Positions 1 through 8,836 of a stretch of DNA of 64,000 nucleotides are shown here, one piece after another. The first letter of the stretch is position 1, and each line of letters starts with the position of its first letter. A model generated the notes under the pieces. The model was not told the DNA's origin and ran no database searches. It worked only from the letters and a program-made list of their open reading frames with translations. The stretch is from Metabacillus litoralis (GTDB taxonomy: Bacteria; Bacillota; Bacilli; Bacillales; Bacillaceae). Both the position numbers and the translations under genes were made by a program. The stretch is taken from positions 372,001 to 436,000 of the forward strand of contig NZ_VOQF01000006.1 in assembly GCF_007994985.1 (NCBI RefSeq). Direction: 5' to 3'.

Positions 1-112
1 CATCTGTTGGAGCAGGCAGTAAAGATACTGAAACATCAAGTACTGTTACAGCAACCTGCCAAACAGCTAGCAGAATTCCATAAAAAAGTATTCGTTTAAC
101 GACGGGTTGCAT
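1..112 (-). CDS. ABC transporter permease, N-terminal fragment (runs off window)
   Basis: Only the first 37 codons are visible. The ATG lies inside the last codons of the upstream ATPase gene (17-bp overlap), so translation is probably coupled. The translated start is a short basic segment followed by a hydrophobic stretch (ILLAVWQVAVTVL), as at the first membrane helix of SsuC/TauC/NrtB-type permeases. The partner ATPase is of the same transporter class. No substrate can be read from so short a piece. A sulfonate, nitrate or pyrimidine-precursor permease is equally possible. Confidence 0.7.
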   Translation of the reverse strand, partial: MQPVVKRILFYGILLAVWQVAVTVLDVSVSLLPAPTD

Positions 113-884
113 ACTGTTGCTCCTTTTCTATCACTTTATCAATCTCTGTTTTTAATAAAGCTTTAATTCTTTCTTCATAACCTAATAGTTCTTCACCAGC
201 TTTTTCACGCGGTCTTGGAAAATTCAATTCGATAATATCGACAATTCTTCCAGGCTGAGTTCCCATCACAACAATTCGATCAGATAACTTCAATGCTTCA
301 TGAATACTATGTGTAACAAACAAAATAGTTTTTTTCGTTTCTAAAAAAACATCCTCTAACACTTCATGTAATCTTGAACGTGTTTGTTCATCTAGAGCAC
401 CAAACGGTTCGTCCATTAATAACAAAGCAGGATCCATAGCAAGTGCTCTGGCAATGGATACACGCTGCTGCATTCCTCCTGATAATTCATGTGGAGAATG
501 CTTTGCATAAGGACTTAATTGCACAAGAGATAAATATTTACTCGCTCTTTCTTGTGCTTCTTTTTTTGAAAGCTCTTTGCGTAGTGGAAACATGACATTT
601 TCTTCAACAGTTAACCAAGGAAATAATGCTGCCTGTTGAAAAACCATTCCACGTTCTTTTCCAGGACCTTTTAGTGTTTTTCCTTGTAAAACAAGTTCTC
701 CTGATGTTTGTGGTGTTAAACCTGCAACAATGGAAAGTAATGTAGATTTTCCACAACCTGATGGTCCTAAGATCGATACAAACTCTCCTTCTTTTACCTG
801 CAAATCTATATTGGTCAAAACCGTTTCTTCTTTGTTATCACGGTTTTTAAATTGCTTGTTTACATTGTTAATAGATAAAAACAT
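96..884 (-). CDS. ABC transporter ATP-binding protein, nitrate/sulfonate/taurine class
   Basis: This is the ATPase of an import ABC transporter and acts on the cytoplasmic face of the membrane. In order, the protein shows Walker A (GPSGCGKST), the Q-loop region (MVFQQAALFPWL), the ABC signature (LSGGMQQR), Walker B (LLLMDEP) and the switch histidine (FVTHSIHEA). The GxVFQQaALFPWLTVxEN pattern is typical of the SsuB/TauB/NrtD branch. I chose the ATG at 884 because GGGTGAG precedes it at good spacing; an in-frame GTG at 893 is also possible. The permease gene overlaps its 3' end. No binding-protein gene and no TPP-type leader lie upstream, so the substrate stays open. Confidence 0.9.
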   Translation of the reverse strand: MFLSINNVNKQFKNRDNKEETVLTNIDLQVKEGEFVSILGPSGCGKSTLLSIVAGLTPQTSGELVLQGKTLKGPGKERGMVFQQAALFPWLTVEENVMFPLRKELSKKEAQERASKYLSLVQLSPYAKHSPHELSGGMQQRVSIARALAMDPALLLMDEPFGALDEQTRSRLHEVLEDVFLETKKTILFVTHSIHEALKLSDRIVVMGTQPGRIVDIIELNFPRPREKAGEELLGYEERIKALLKTEIDKVIEKEQQYATRR

Positions 885-1012
885 TGCTCTCACCCGCTTT
901 TGTATAATTCATATCTTTTTTATCGGATTAATAAGATTATTATATAAAGTATTAGAAAAAAGTCAATGGTTTTGTTTATTGTTCGAATATTCATTATGGG
1001 TTTTTTGTGATC

Positions 1013-1047
1013 ACAAAAACAACGCTCAGAGAAAAATCCTCTGAGCG
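1013..1047 (-). terminator. Intrinsic terminator after the small membrane-protein gene
   Basis: On the minus strand a 9-bp perfect stem (CGCTCAGAG paired with CTCTGAGCG) is followed by GTTTTTGTG. It lies about 55 bp after the stop codon of the gene at 1103-1378 and upstream of the ABC ATPase gene, so it separates the two transcription units. Confidence 0.75.
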
Positions 1048-1102
1048 TCTATAATAAGCAATTGATATATACTGCTTTTTTACCCTAGTTAAACTTCATT
1101 TA

Positions 1103-1378
1103 TTATTTTTCTTTTTCGTCATAATAATTTACTGAAAATGCTGCACCTTCTGAAACCATTTTATTATCTTCAATATCATGTGGATGAGGATGTCCTGCTT
1201 TTTCTATTACTTCTTTGTCTCTATCTCGGAACATATTTTGGATTTTGTTTCTTACTGCTTTCAATGTTTCTACTAGTTTATCTTTTCTGGATTGATCTTT
1301 AAGTACGTATGAAGTAACACCTATCGTTGATAAAGCAACTCCGGATGCAACCACTTTCTTTTTAGTATTTTGTTTCAT
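1103..1378 (-). CDS. Small membrane-anchored protein of unknown function
   Basis: I do not recognise a named family. The 91-residue product has a basic N-terminus (KQNTKKKV), one hydrophobic segment (about residues 8-26), and then a charged soluble tail containing HPHPHD and ending in acidic residues. The shape resembles YtxH-like one-helix proteins. I placed the start at the ATG preceded by GAGGAG; an in-frame upstream GTG (1396) has no better site. It is a single-gene unit followed by a strong terminator. The gene at 40400-40573 has a similar basic and hydrophobic N-terminal plan. Confidence 0.65.
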   Translation of the reverse strand: MKQNTKKKVVASGVALSTIGVTSYVLKDQSRKDKLVETLKAVRNKIQNMFRDRDKEVIEKAGHPHPHDIEDNKMVSEGAAFSVNYYDEKEK

Positions 1379-1396
1379 TTGTGATTCTCCTCTCAC

Positions 1397-1878
1397 TTTT
1401 TAATAGGTTTACTAGACTATTCCCTTTTTCTACTATATTAAAACGTTTAGAATTATGATAATGATTGTACTGTCTATAATAAAGATAGTTTCTGGTTTTT
1501 CATTTAGATTTAGTTAGTAACGAGTTCGTTTCATTTCGCTCCACTATGGGGGAATTAATTAGCATAACCTTTTAAAAAAAATTCAAAAGATGAAACAATA
1601 AACCAAGTTATGTTCATTAATTTTTAGGAAAAGGATATAAATTCAAAAAGTCATTTATAAAATAATTAATTCTAAATCTAATAAAATAGATTCAAGATGA
1701 ACTAAATGTGATTTACGAAAATAGCTAATTTCTTTTGCAATCAATACCATTTTTAAGCCATTTAATGAAATAACCGCGTATGGTTTTACTGTCAGTTGAT
1801 AATCGGATAAAATAGAAAGGGATTTCATTTTAGTTATGATATCCACTGCATTGGCGCTTACTTCTAAGGAGGTTTATC
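1397..1878. other. 482-bp intergenic region with a probable repeat relic
   Basis: This region lies between the divergent starts of the small membrane-protein gene and yjcH. Around 1520-1550 the words GTTCGTTTCATT and CGCTCCACT resemble the core of the 345-bp repeat found elsewhere in the window, so a decayed copy is possible. An open frame at 1655-1846 on the minus strand lacks a convincing ribosome-binding site and is not called. Confidence 0.4.
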
Positions 1879-2604
1879 ATGAGCAAACAAACAGGTATTG
1901 TAAAAGAGCATACTTTTTATTCGAATTCATTACAGGAAGAGTTAACATTGCTTGTTTATCTTCCAGAGAATTATTCTCCTCTATATAAATACAGTTTGCT
2001 TATCGCACAGGATGGGCAGGATTATTTTCGTCTTGGACGTGTTGGCAGGCAGGTTGAGGCATTAATGAAGAATGAAGAAATTGAAGATGTGATTGTCATT
2101 GGCATACCTTACAACGATGTAAACGATCGTCGTGACAAATACCATCCGAATGGTGCCAAGTTTTCCAAATACGTTAGATTTTTAGCACATGAACTTGTTC
2201 CTTATCTTGATAAAGAATTTCCTACATATCAAATCGGCTATGGTCGTGCTCTTATTGGTGATTCACTTGGAGCAACTGTTTCTCTTCTTACCGGTTTAGC
2301 GTATCCAAATACATTCGGAAAACTGATTTTACAATCTCCTTATGTAAATGAAGATGTTTTACAAGCTGTGAAAAACTTCTCATCAGCATCTCGACCGAGC
2401 ATTTATCATCAAATAGGTAAACAAGAAACAAATGTTAAAACAACTGATGGCGAAGTTTCAGATTTTATTTCACCAAATAGAACATTAAATGAAGTGCTTT
2501 CAACAAAGGGTTTTTCATATATTTATGAAGAATTTGATGGTGATCATACATGGAAATATTGGCAGCCTGCTCTAACTCCTATCTTAAAAGAAATGTTTGA
2601 ATAG
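1879..2604 (+). CDS. yjcH: YjcH-like alpha/beta-hydrolase (esterase)
   Basis: The 241-residue protein belongs to the esterase-D/enterochelin-esterase-like alpha/beta-hydrolases. The nucleophile elbow GDSLGA places the catalytic serine near residue 128, and the C-terminal GDHTWKYWQ supplies the likely catalytic histidine. It lacks a signal peptide, so it should be cytoplasmic. The start follows AAGGAGGTTTATC. The order yjcH-yjcG-yjcF matches B. subtilis, with all three on one strand. The hydrolase fold is clear; the substrate is unknown. Confidence 0.85.
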   Translation: MSKQTGIVKEHTFYSNSLQEELTLLVYLPENYSPLYKYSLLIAQDGQDYFRLGRVGRQVEALMKNEEIEDVIVIGIPYNDVNDRRDKYHPNGAKFSKYVRFLAHELVPYLDKEFPTYQIGYGRALIGDSLGATVSLLTGLAYPNTFGKLILQSPYVNEDVLQAVKNFSSASRPSIYHQIGKQETNVKTTDGEVSDFISPNRTLNEVLSTKGFSYIYEEFDGDHTWKYWQPALTPILKEMFE

Positions 2605-2703
2605 ACAATTTCCTAAAACTTTATTGATTAATCTGCTTTAAATATGTTTATTTTATAAAATTTGATATACTAACATTATATGAAATGTCTAGGAGGGAAT
2701 GGC

Positions 2704-3222
2704 ATGAAATACGGAATTGCCCTTTTTCCATCGAAGAAATTACAAGATTTAGTCAACTCTTATCGTAAAAGATATGATCCGCATTATGCATTAGTTTCAC
2801 CGCATGTTACATTAAAGTCAACTTTTGATGCAGAAGAAGGAGATCTAGAACAAATCACAAAAGAGCTCCGCCAAACAGCTAAAACATCACAACCATTACA
2901 TCTTGAAATTAAGAAAGTAAGCTCTTTTTCACCTGTTAATAATGTCATTTACTTAAAAGTTGAGCCTACAAATGAAATGCAAGAGCTACATGAACGCCTT
3001 CATACTGGTGCATTAAACAGTGAACCCGAATATGCGTTTGTCCCACATATTACAATAGGACAAAATCTATCAGATGATGAGCATTCTGACGTTCTTGGTA
3101 GTATTAAGATGCTAGATATTCATCATGAGGAAGTGATTGACCGCTTCCACCTTCTCTATCAACTAGATAACGGTTCTTGGACCGTTCATGAGACATTTTT
3201 ACTTGGAAAGGAAAGCGAATAA
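2704..3222 (+). CDS. yjcG: YjcG, 2H phosphoesterase (2'-5' RNA ligase-like)
   Basis: The 172-residue protein carries the two HxT/S-type motifs that define 2H phosphoesterases: PHVTL near residue 42 and PHITIG near residue 116. Enzymes of this superfamily act on cyclic phosphates or 2'-5' bonds; the natural substrate of YjcG is not known to me. I used the ATG at 2704, which follows AGGAGGGAATGGC, rather than an earlier in-frame ATG at 2680 that would place the ribosome-binding site inside the gene. The stop codon abuts the next start, which implies coupled translation with yjcF. Confidence 0.88.
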   Translation: MKYGIALFPSKKLQDLVNSYRKRYDPHYALVSPHVTLKSTFDAEEGDLEQITKELRQTAKTSQPLHLEIKKVSSFSPVNNVIYLKVEPTNEMQELHERLHTGALNSEPEYAFVPHITIGQNLSDDEHSDVLGSIKMLDIHHEEVIDRFHLLYQLDNGSWTVHETFLLGKESE

Positions 3223-3648
3223 TTGGAAATAAAACAAGTTACAACAAACGAACAACTAGAAGATGCATACTTTGTAAGAAAAACAGTTTTTGTAGATGAA
3301 CAACAAGTTCCTCTAGAAGAAGAAATTGATCAACATGAGGATGAAGCAACACATGTTGTTTTATATGATGATAACCAACCTTCTGGAGCAGGACGCGTTA
3401 GAATTGTCGAAGGATACGGTAAAATTGAAAGAATTTGTGTGATGAAATCAGCACGTAAAAAAGGTGTTGGTAAAGTCATCGTCACTAAATTAGAAGAGCT
3501 TGCAACAAAGCAAGGTGTTAAAAAGCTTAAGTTAAATGCTCAAACACATGCTATCCCATTTTACAACAAATTGGGCTATGAAGTTGTTTCAGAAGAATTT
3601 ATGGATGCTGGCATCCCTCATGTTACGATGGTTAAACATTGTAATTAA
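3223..3648 (+). CDS. yjcF: YjcF, GNAT-family N-acetyltransferase
   Basis: A 141-residue GNAT-fold protein. The N-terminal half shows VRKTVFVDEQQVP, typical of the ElaA/YjcF subgroup. The acetyl-CoA-binding stretch is ERICVMKSARKKGVGK (R/Q-x-x-G-x-G/A type), and NAQTHAIPFYNKLGYE is the conserved C-terminal strand and helix. The likely start is a TTG immediately after the yjcG stop, preceded by AAAGGAAAG. It is the last gene of the yjcH-G-F group and is followed by a strong terminator. The acceptor substrate is unknown. Confidence 0.88.
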   Translation: MEIKQVTTNEQLEDAYFVRKTVFVDEQQVPLEEEIDQHEDEATHVVLYDDNQPSGAGRVRIVEGYGKIERICVMKSARKKGVGKVIVTKLEELATKQGVKKLKLNAQTHAIPFYNKLGYEVVSEEFMDAGIPHVTMVKHCN

Positions 3649-3650
3649 AC

Positions 3651-3681
3651 AAAAAAGCTAACATTGCGTTAGCTTTTTTTG
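3651..3681 (+). terminator. Intrinsic terminator after yjcF
   Basis: The stem AAAAGCTAAC / GTTAGCTTTT with loop ATTGC is followed by TTT, starting 3 bp after the yjcF stop. The A-rich 5' side would also let it work in the other direction. Confidence 0.85.
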
Positions 3682-3956
3682 TTGGCACTCTAAACTTTCG
3701 TTTTTGACTCATGCTATAGCCTCGCAACCCTGGAAAAAATAAATACTTACCACCAGCCCCTAGAGAACTGTGGTGTAACCTTTTACCCACACATCGCCAA
3801 AATGATTCTCAGTATACTTAACCAAATCTACAAAGTGTAAAAAATCTACATTGAGTTCCTTTTTGTTAATAAATCTAAACACACCTCAAAACACAGTATA
3901 AAAACTAGGTCATTGGAAAATCATAAATGCATGGTAAACAATACGGAGGGTTTTGG
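3682..3956. other. Intergenic region upstream of the first YetF-like gene
   Basis: No supported gene. The minus strand has a short open stretch with a peptide-like run (GGKYLFFPGLRGYSMSQKRK) but no start site, so it is only a possible relic. The promoter of the YetF-like gene should lie near the 3' end. Confidence 0.3.
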
Positions 3957-4634
3957 ATGGAATATGGTCAAATCACGCTCGAATTGATTATTGGCTTTTG
4001 TGGACTTTTTGTCATAACAAGAGTATTAGGAAAAACTCAAATCACTCAAATCACAACATTTGACTTTATTTCCGCTCTAGTACTCGGCGAACTTGTTGGA
4101 AATGCAATATTTGATGATGAAACGGGCATAGCTAAAATTATATATGCTATTATTATTTGGGGACTACTCATTTTCACATTAGAAATAATTACTCAGAAAT
4201 GGAGTAAAACAAGAGGCTTTTTAGAAGGAAAACCTACAATTGTGATTCAAAAGGGAAAAATACTAAGAGACAGTTTAAAAAAATGTAAATTGGATATAAA
4301 TCAACTCCAACATTTAATAAGATCAAAAAGTGTCTTCTCTATTAGAGAGCTTGAATATGCAGTTCTTGAAACAGATGGCACTGTTAGTGTATTAAAGAAA
4401 GCAAAATATGAAACACCTACAAAAGATGACCTTAACTTAAATTCAAAAGATGTAAATATCCCCATTACACTTATTACAGATGGAAAAGTTTTAAATAAAA
4501 ATCTAAAAGAAGCCGGTTTTGATTTTATTTGGTTAGAAAAACAATTGAAACAACATAAGATTAAAGATACAAAGGATGTATTCTATGCGGAATGGCTTGA
4601 GGGCGAAGGGTTATTTATTCAAACCTTTCAATGA
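3957..4634 (+). CDS. YetF-like membrane protein (DUF421)
   Basis: The 225-residue protein has about three N-terminal membrane helices within residues 1-75, including the family signature RVLGKTQITQITTFDFI. A C-terminal cytosolic DUF421 domain follows (LEGKPTIVIQKGKI, then AVLETDGTVSVL). YetF proteins occur in bacilli, several with sporulation-linked expression; the biochemical role is unknown. The ATG at 3957 follows GGAGGGTTTTGG; an upstream in-frame ATG at 3927 lacks a good site. A second, divergent YetF-like protein is encoded at 9303-10025. Confidence 0.85.
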   Translation: MEYGQITLELIIGFCGLFVITRVLGKTQITQITTFDFISALVLGELVGNAIFDDETGIAKIIYAIIIWGLLIFTLEIITQKWSKTRGFLEGKPTIVIQKGKILRDSLKKCKLDINQLQHLIRSKSVFSIRELEYAVLETDGTVSVLKKAKYETPTKDDLNLNSKDVNIPITLITDGKVLNKNLKEAGFDFIWLEKQLKQHKIKDTKDVFYAEWLEGEGLFIQTFQ

Positions 4635-4644
4635 GTAGCCAATA

Positions 4645-4669
4645 AGGAGGGTTTGAAACCCTCACCTTT
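4645..4669. terminator. Shared terminator between convergent YetF-like and hydrolase genes
   Basis: GAGGGTTT and AAACCCTC form a compact hairpin between the two convergent stop codons. The T-rich tail is better on the minus side toward 4640; on the plus side ACCTTTATTTTGAT follows. Confidence 0.55.
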
Positions 4670-5567
4670 ATTTTGATTTAATCCGCAATTTATTATCACT
4701 AAGAAATAATTCAATTTTCCCCTCTGCAACAAGGTATGTGGCATATGAAGTAATAGCTGTTCTAAATAACATCCACATTGAAATATTCTTCAATTCTACT
4801 GACCATTTTTCACATACTAAACTAACTAAGTTTTCATGTGAAATACCTTCTTCCTTTCTTTCATCAATCATGGATTGAATGGAGTCTAGGATTTCAAGAT
4901 GATATGTAATATTTGCTTCTACAGTTTCTTGAAATGACGTTTCATATTGACCATGTCCAGGTAATGCCCCAACACAATTCATCCTTTTAATAAGCTTCAA
5001 TGTCTTTAATGTAGACTTAGCATCAATAATAAATGGAATTTTATGTTTGTGAAGCTGTTCTTCACTAAAGTAAGCATCTGCTGCATATAAAACTTCATCT
5101 ATTATTAAACCAAATTGATTTATACTATGACCAGGTAAAGCAATGCATTTAATTTCTTTCTCACCAAACATAAGATATCCTTCTGCAACCTCTTCATCTA
5201 CATCAATTGGTTCTCCCTCTAAAAACTTATTTCTCATTTCTGGTAATGGCATGTTTCCTTGAAACAAATATAAAGGTTCCAATATTGGATTTCTTAGTAT
5301 TGCTGATTCGATGGCTGGTGCAAATGTGTATATATTCTCTGTTTTTTGTAAATAAGCTGCTCCACCGTAATGATCAGCATGAGCGTGTGTGATAAATAAA
5401 TGAGTAACTGGTAACTCATTCTCTTTCAATAGTTTTAGTACCTTTTTTATTGTTGCTTTATCAATTCCAGCATCTATTAATAGACCATTTTCTCCGCTTC
5501 TAACATAACCAATGTTTACAGCACCTTGAAAATAATAACAACAATCATTTATTGAGTTTAAGATCAT
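4668..5567 (-). CDS. Metallo-beta-lactamase-fold hydrolase
   Basis: The 299-residue protein has the metal-binding motif HAHADH (residues 61-66), with further ligand regions at LPGHS and LPGHGQY. The D in YAADAYF is the likely bridging aspartate. This architecture matches glyoxalase-II-like or lactonase-like MBL hydrolases. The C-terminal ~100 residues are helical and contain an ENLVSLVCEKWSVE segment, as in MBL proteins with a winged-helix-like tail. It has no signal peptide and is therefore cytoplasmic. I cannot assign the substrate. Confidence 0.85.
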   Translation of the reverse strand: MILNSINDCCYYFQGAVNIGYVRSGENGLLIDAGIDKATIKKVLKLLKENELPVTHLFITHAHADHYGGAAYLQKTENIYTFAPAIESAILRNPILEPLYLFQGNMPLPEMRNKFLEGEPIDVDEEVAEGYLMFGEKEIKCIALPGHSINQFGLIIDEVLYAADAYFSEEQLHKHKIPFIIDAKSTLKTLKLIKRMNCVGALPGHGQYETSFQETVEANITYHLEILDSIQSMIDERKEEGISHENLVSLVCEKWSVELKNISMWMLFRTAITSYATYLVAEGKIELFLSDNKLRIKSK

Positions 5568-5602
5568 TTTACACCCTCATTTAATAGGAAGATTTCTTTT
5601 CA

Positions 5603-5848
5603 TTATACGTATTCGTTAAAATGATTTCCTTTTCCTGTATAGGGTGCAATGTTTTGTGAGTATTTCATTTTCTCATGTAAAATTTCTTTAAAATTAGACT
5701 TACTTTCTCTTGTACGTTCTTCTTCATGATCTGTCGTTTTCTGTACAGCAGTTGTTGGTAATATATGAGAATAATGATTTTGTACAGAAACAGTTCGATT
5801 CACATATTGAGTATACGTATCATTCTGGATCGGTAAAATATAACCCAT
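5603..5848 (-). CDS. Conserved small protein beginning MGYILPI, function unknown
   Basis: The 81-residue protein begins MGYILPIQND, a start I associate with small uncharacterised Bacillus proteins. Later come a charged stretch (DHEEERTRESK) and a helix with FKEILHEKMKY. It has no membrane segment or signal peptide. The ATG at 5848 follows AGAGGTGA at ideal spacing; an in-frame GTG just upstream lies inside that ribosome-binding site and is rejected. It is divergent from the helicase yjcD. Confidence 0.6.
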   Translation of the reverse strand: MGYILPIQNDTYTQYVNRTVSVQNHYSHILPTTAVQKTTDHEEERTRESKSNFKEILHEKMKYSQNIAPYTGKGNHFNEYV

Positions 5849-6035
5849 AAAAATCACCTCTTATTTTTATATACCCCTTTTTTTGGAGAGATAACCATCA
5901 TAACTTTAGCTTTTCGATCACCATTGATTCTGTTAAGATAGAATTTGTCGCTTAATCAATGTGATAAGAATATCGTTGTACTTTCTTATCTATACATATA
6001 CGTTAGTTATTTCTATTTTATGGGAGGTGAAGCTT

Positions 6036-8312
6036 TTGAATTCTGCATTTTTTAATGGTCAAATTATTTCTTTGCTGCATTTACCTCGTGAAGATTATCA
6101 AAGAGTATATGAAGCAAGTTTAAAAGATGATATAGCATGTGCTGTATGCAAACACCCCATAAAAATGTATTTAGGGATCAACAAATCACCTCATTTCTAT
6201 CATTCTAATATGGAACTCAATAAAAAGTGTCAAGAACAACTAATTGAAACGCCTACTATTAAAGCTCAAGAAATGACTGAAACAGAAATCGGTAATGATT
6301 ACTACAATGAAAATGGCTTCCGAATTCCTAAATCAAGAAGCATTGGCACTGTTGAAAAGCCCAAGGAATCAAAGTGGCAAAAACCTATAACGATAAAAGG
6401 TCGAGCACCAGTTTCTTTAAAAATAAAAACACCATCACAGCTTCTTGGAATTCCACTTGATCACGAACAAAAGGAAGCTGTTACAACGATAGATGGACCT
6501 TTGCTCGTTTTAGCTGGAGCAGGTAGTGGGAAAACACGTGTACTTACAACTCGAGCATTATATATGATGCAGGAAAAAGAAATTGATCCTAAATCAATTA
6601 TGCTTGTTACTTTTACAGCTAAAGCTGCTCGAGAAATGAAGGATCGTTTAGCACAAAACAGTAAAAACTCGACTGTTGGACTCAATCAGTTAGTGATTGG
6701 TACTTTTCATAGTATTTTTTATAAAATGCTTATTCACCACAATAGTGAAAAATGGAATGGGAAAAATTTATTAAAATGGGACTGGCAAAAGGAAAACTAT
6801 TTAAAACAATCATGTCGAGAATTAAGCATTGATGAAAAAGATTTTCCTTTTGATCAAGCTATTCAACAAATAGGGTATTGGAAAAACACAATGAAAACCC
6901 CTGGTGAAATAAAGCCTGCTGATGATTGGGAAGAAACTGCTTTAACGTTGTTTAAGGAATATGAGGAGCAAAAGCGAAAACACAGGCAATTCGATTTTGA
7001 TGATATGCTTGTTCAATGCTATGAGATGTTAAAAGAAAATAGTACGTTATTAGAAGCATACCAAAAGAGATTTCACTATTTTTTAATTGATGAATTTCAA
7101 GATATTAATCCAGTACAATACAACTTAATGAAGCTTTTATCACGTCACACAAACAATCTTTGTGGAGTTGGAGATGATGATCAAACGATTTATAGCTTCA
7201 GAGGAAGTGAGCCCTCTTTTATTCTCAATTTCAAAGAAGAATTTCCTGATGCTAAAATTATCTCTCTTTCTTCTAACTACCGATCAGATCACCATATTGT
7301 GTCTACAGCTAATGAAGTGATCTCAAAAAACAAAAAAAGATTAAGTAAAAAAATGATTGCTCAGTATCAGTCAGAAACATCACCTATTTGTTTTTTTCCT
7401 TATGATGAAGAAGAGGAAGCAACTTTAATCATAAATGATATGAAAGAAAAAATTGAACTTGGTGCAAATCCTGATGAATTTGCTGTGCTTTATCGAACAC
7501 ATACAAGTGGACGAGCAGTTTTCGAGAGATTTGTTACATCAAGTCTCCCTTTTACAATAGAAAAAGGTCAGAACTCTTTTTATGAGCGCAAAATGGTTCG
7601 TGGTGTTCTTGCTTACTTACGCTTAAGCGTAAATCCAGATGATACGGATGCAATAACAGATTTTATTAGGGCTCTCTTTTTAAAGCAAAGCACGTTAAAT
7701 GATGTGAAAGCTTTATCGATATTACATGACTGCTCTCTTCTTGATGCTTTATTACATGTAAAGGGTATTCCAGCATTTCAAATATCAAAAATTAATAAAA
7801 TCATTCCTCGAATAAGCTCTTTAAAAACTGAAAAACCCGCTATTGCGTTAGGTATTATCGAAAAAGAGTTAGGATTTACCGATTATTTAAAGAAACAAGG
7901 TAATGAAGGAAACTCAATGGACAGGGGTTCAGATGATTTAAATGATTTAAAAGTTGTAGCTAAGAAGTTTCTTAATGTCGACGAATTCCTCCAACACACA
8001 AATCATATGATTTCAACTCAACATGCATTAAAGGGACATTCGCATGATACAGGAGTCCAATTGATGACAGTTCACCGAGCAAAGGGTCTTGAATACAAAT
8101 ATGTTTATATTATTGGGGCAGTTGATGGTTCACTTCCACATGACTTTTCATTAGAATCTGCAAGAAAAGGAAACTATGAATTTTTGGAAGAAGAAAGACG
8201 TTTACTTTATGTTGCCATGACAAGAGCAAAAGAACATTTATATATTTCTTGTCCTTCAAATAGACGAGGAAGAAAAGCAACAACTTCTCGTTTTCTAAGG
8301 CCATTACTTTAG
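6036..8312 (+). CDS. yjcD: YjcD, UvrD/PcrA-like superfamily 1 DNA helicase with CoiA-like N-terminal module
   Basis: The 758-residue protein carries the full SF1A motif series: Walker A GAGSGKT (about residue 160), motif Ia VTFTAKAAREM, motif II LIDEFQD (about 350), motif III GVGDDDQTIYSFRG, motif IV SSNYRSD, motif V TVHRAKGLE (about 677) and motif VI LLYVAMTRAKEHL. It should be an ATP-driven 3'-5' DNA translocase or helicase. Before the helicase core, about 110 extra residues contain CAVC, then G, HFYH and a later C, the same pattern as the N-terminus of CoiA in this window. The TTG at 6036 follows GGGAGGTGA and gives a length close to B. subtilis YjcD; a longer frame from 5961 has no such site. 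Confidence 0.9.
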   Translation: MNSAFFNGQIISLLHLPREDYQRVYEASLKDDIACAVCKHPIKMYLGINKSPHFYHSNMELNKKCQEQLIETPTIKAQEMTETEIGNDYYNENGFRIPKSRSIGTVEKPKESKWQKPITIKGRAPVSLKIKTPSQLLGIPLDHEQKEAVTTIDGPLLVLAGAGSGKTRVLTTRALYMMQEKEIDPKSIMLVTFTAKAAREMKDRLAQNSKNSTVGLNQLVIGTFHSIFYKMLIHHNSEKWNGKNLLKWDWQKENYLKQSCRELSIDEKDFPFDQAIQQIGYWKNTMKTPGEIKPADDWEETALTLFKEYEEQKRKHRQFDFDDMLVQCYEMLKENSTLLEAYQKRFHYFLIDEFQDINPVQYNLMKLLSRHTNNLCGVGDDDQTIYSFRGSEPSFILNFKEEFPDAKIISLSSNYRSDHHIVSTANEVISKNKKRLSKKMIAQYQSETSPICFFPYDEEEEATLIINDMKEKIELGANPDEFAVLYRTHTSGRAVFERFVTSSLPFTIEKGQNSFYERKMVRGVLAYLRLSVNPDDTDAITDFIRALFLKQSTLNDVKALSILHDCSLLDALLHVKGIPAFQISKINKIIPRISSLKTEKPAIALGIIEKELGFTDYLKKQGNEGNSMDRGSDDLNDLKVVAKKFLNVDEFLQHTNHMISTQHALKGHSHDTGVQLMTVHRAKGLEYKYVYIIGAVDGSLPHDFSLESARKGNYEFLEEERRLLYVAMTRAKEHLYISCPSNRRGRKATTSRFLRPLL

Positions 8313-8322
8313 ATCAATATCA

Positions 8323-8360
8323 AAATGGTGTTAACTCAACTGAGTCAACACCATTTTTTT
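8323..8360 (+). terminator. Intrinsic terminator after yjcD
   Basis: AATGGTGTTAACT and AGTCAACACCATT form an imperfect stem (one bulge), followed by seven T. It starts 10 bp after the yjcD stop. Confidence 0.85.
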
Positions 8361-8402
8361 GCTACTTTATAGATATGAAACTATGAAAATCAGTTTGATA
8401 TC

Positions 8403-8657
8403 TTATTTTTTATTCATCATTTTAGAAATTGTATTAAAATCAAGTTTTTCTTTACCATTTACAATTGAATTAACAATTTTGTCTTCCATTTCTTTTGAAA
8501 CTGGTTTGTTAGCAATTTGAGATACTCGCTGAATAACTCCACGTACTGTTTTTTCATCTTGAAAGTTTGCGCCTTGTAAAGAGTTAGCCAAAGATAAAAC
8601 ATCATTCATATTTACACCAGTTTTGCCTTCAAGATTTTTAAAGAATTTGCTATCCAT
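8403..8657 (-). CDS. spoVIF: SpoVIF, stage VI sporulation protein F
   Basis: The 84-residue product aligns by eye with SpoVIF (YjcC): FFKNLEGKTGVNMNDVLSLA, then NFQDEKTVRGVIQRVSQIA and a lysine-rich end. In B. subtilis SpoVIF is needed for late coat assembly and spore resistance and is linked to GerE-dependent coat gene expression. The ribosome-binding site AGGCGGG precedes the start. It lies next to other small sporulation genes and just before the coat cluster, which fits this role. Confidence 0.88.
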   Translation of the reverse strand: MDSKFFKNLEGKTGVNMNDVLSLANSLQGANFQDEKTVRGVIQRVSQIANKPVSKEMEDKIVNSIVNGKEKLDFNTISKMMNKK

Positions 8658-8784
8658 TTTCCCGCCTCCTTAATTCATGATATATACTATGAACTCCTAT
8701 AAAAAATGTGATTAAAATTTTCCTACTTAAAAAATACTTGTGTAAATCCTTTAACATGAACAACAGTATTTCTTTCAAATGTAT

Positions 8785-8828
8785 TAAAAAAAGCGGAAAT
8801 ACAGACAATTTATATCCGTATTTCCGCT
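8785..8828 (-). terminator. Intrinsic terminator after the YjcZ-type gene
   Basis: On the minus strand AGCGGAAATAC and GTATTTCCGCT form an 11-bp perfect stem, followed by seven T. It begins about 9 bp after the stop codon of the small gene at 8837-8956. Confidence 0.85.
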
Positions 8829-8836
8829 CTTTAAAA

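Noticed and set aside
1655-1846. 63-codon minus-strand frame upstream of yjcH
   Set aside because: No ribosome-binding site, leucine/isoleucine-rich AT-driven composition and no recognised similarity.
3682-3800. Possible relic of a gene on the minus strand (GGKYLFFPGLRGYSM)
   Set aside because: No start codon with a ribosome-binding site and too short to assign.
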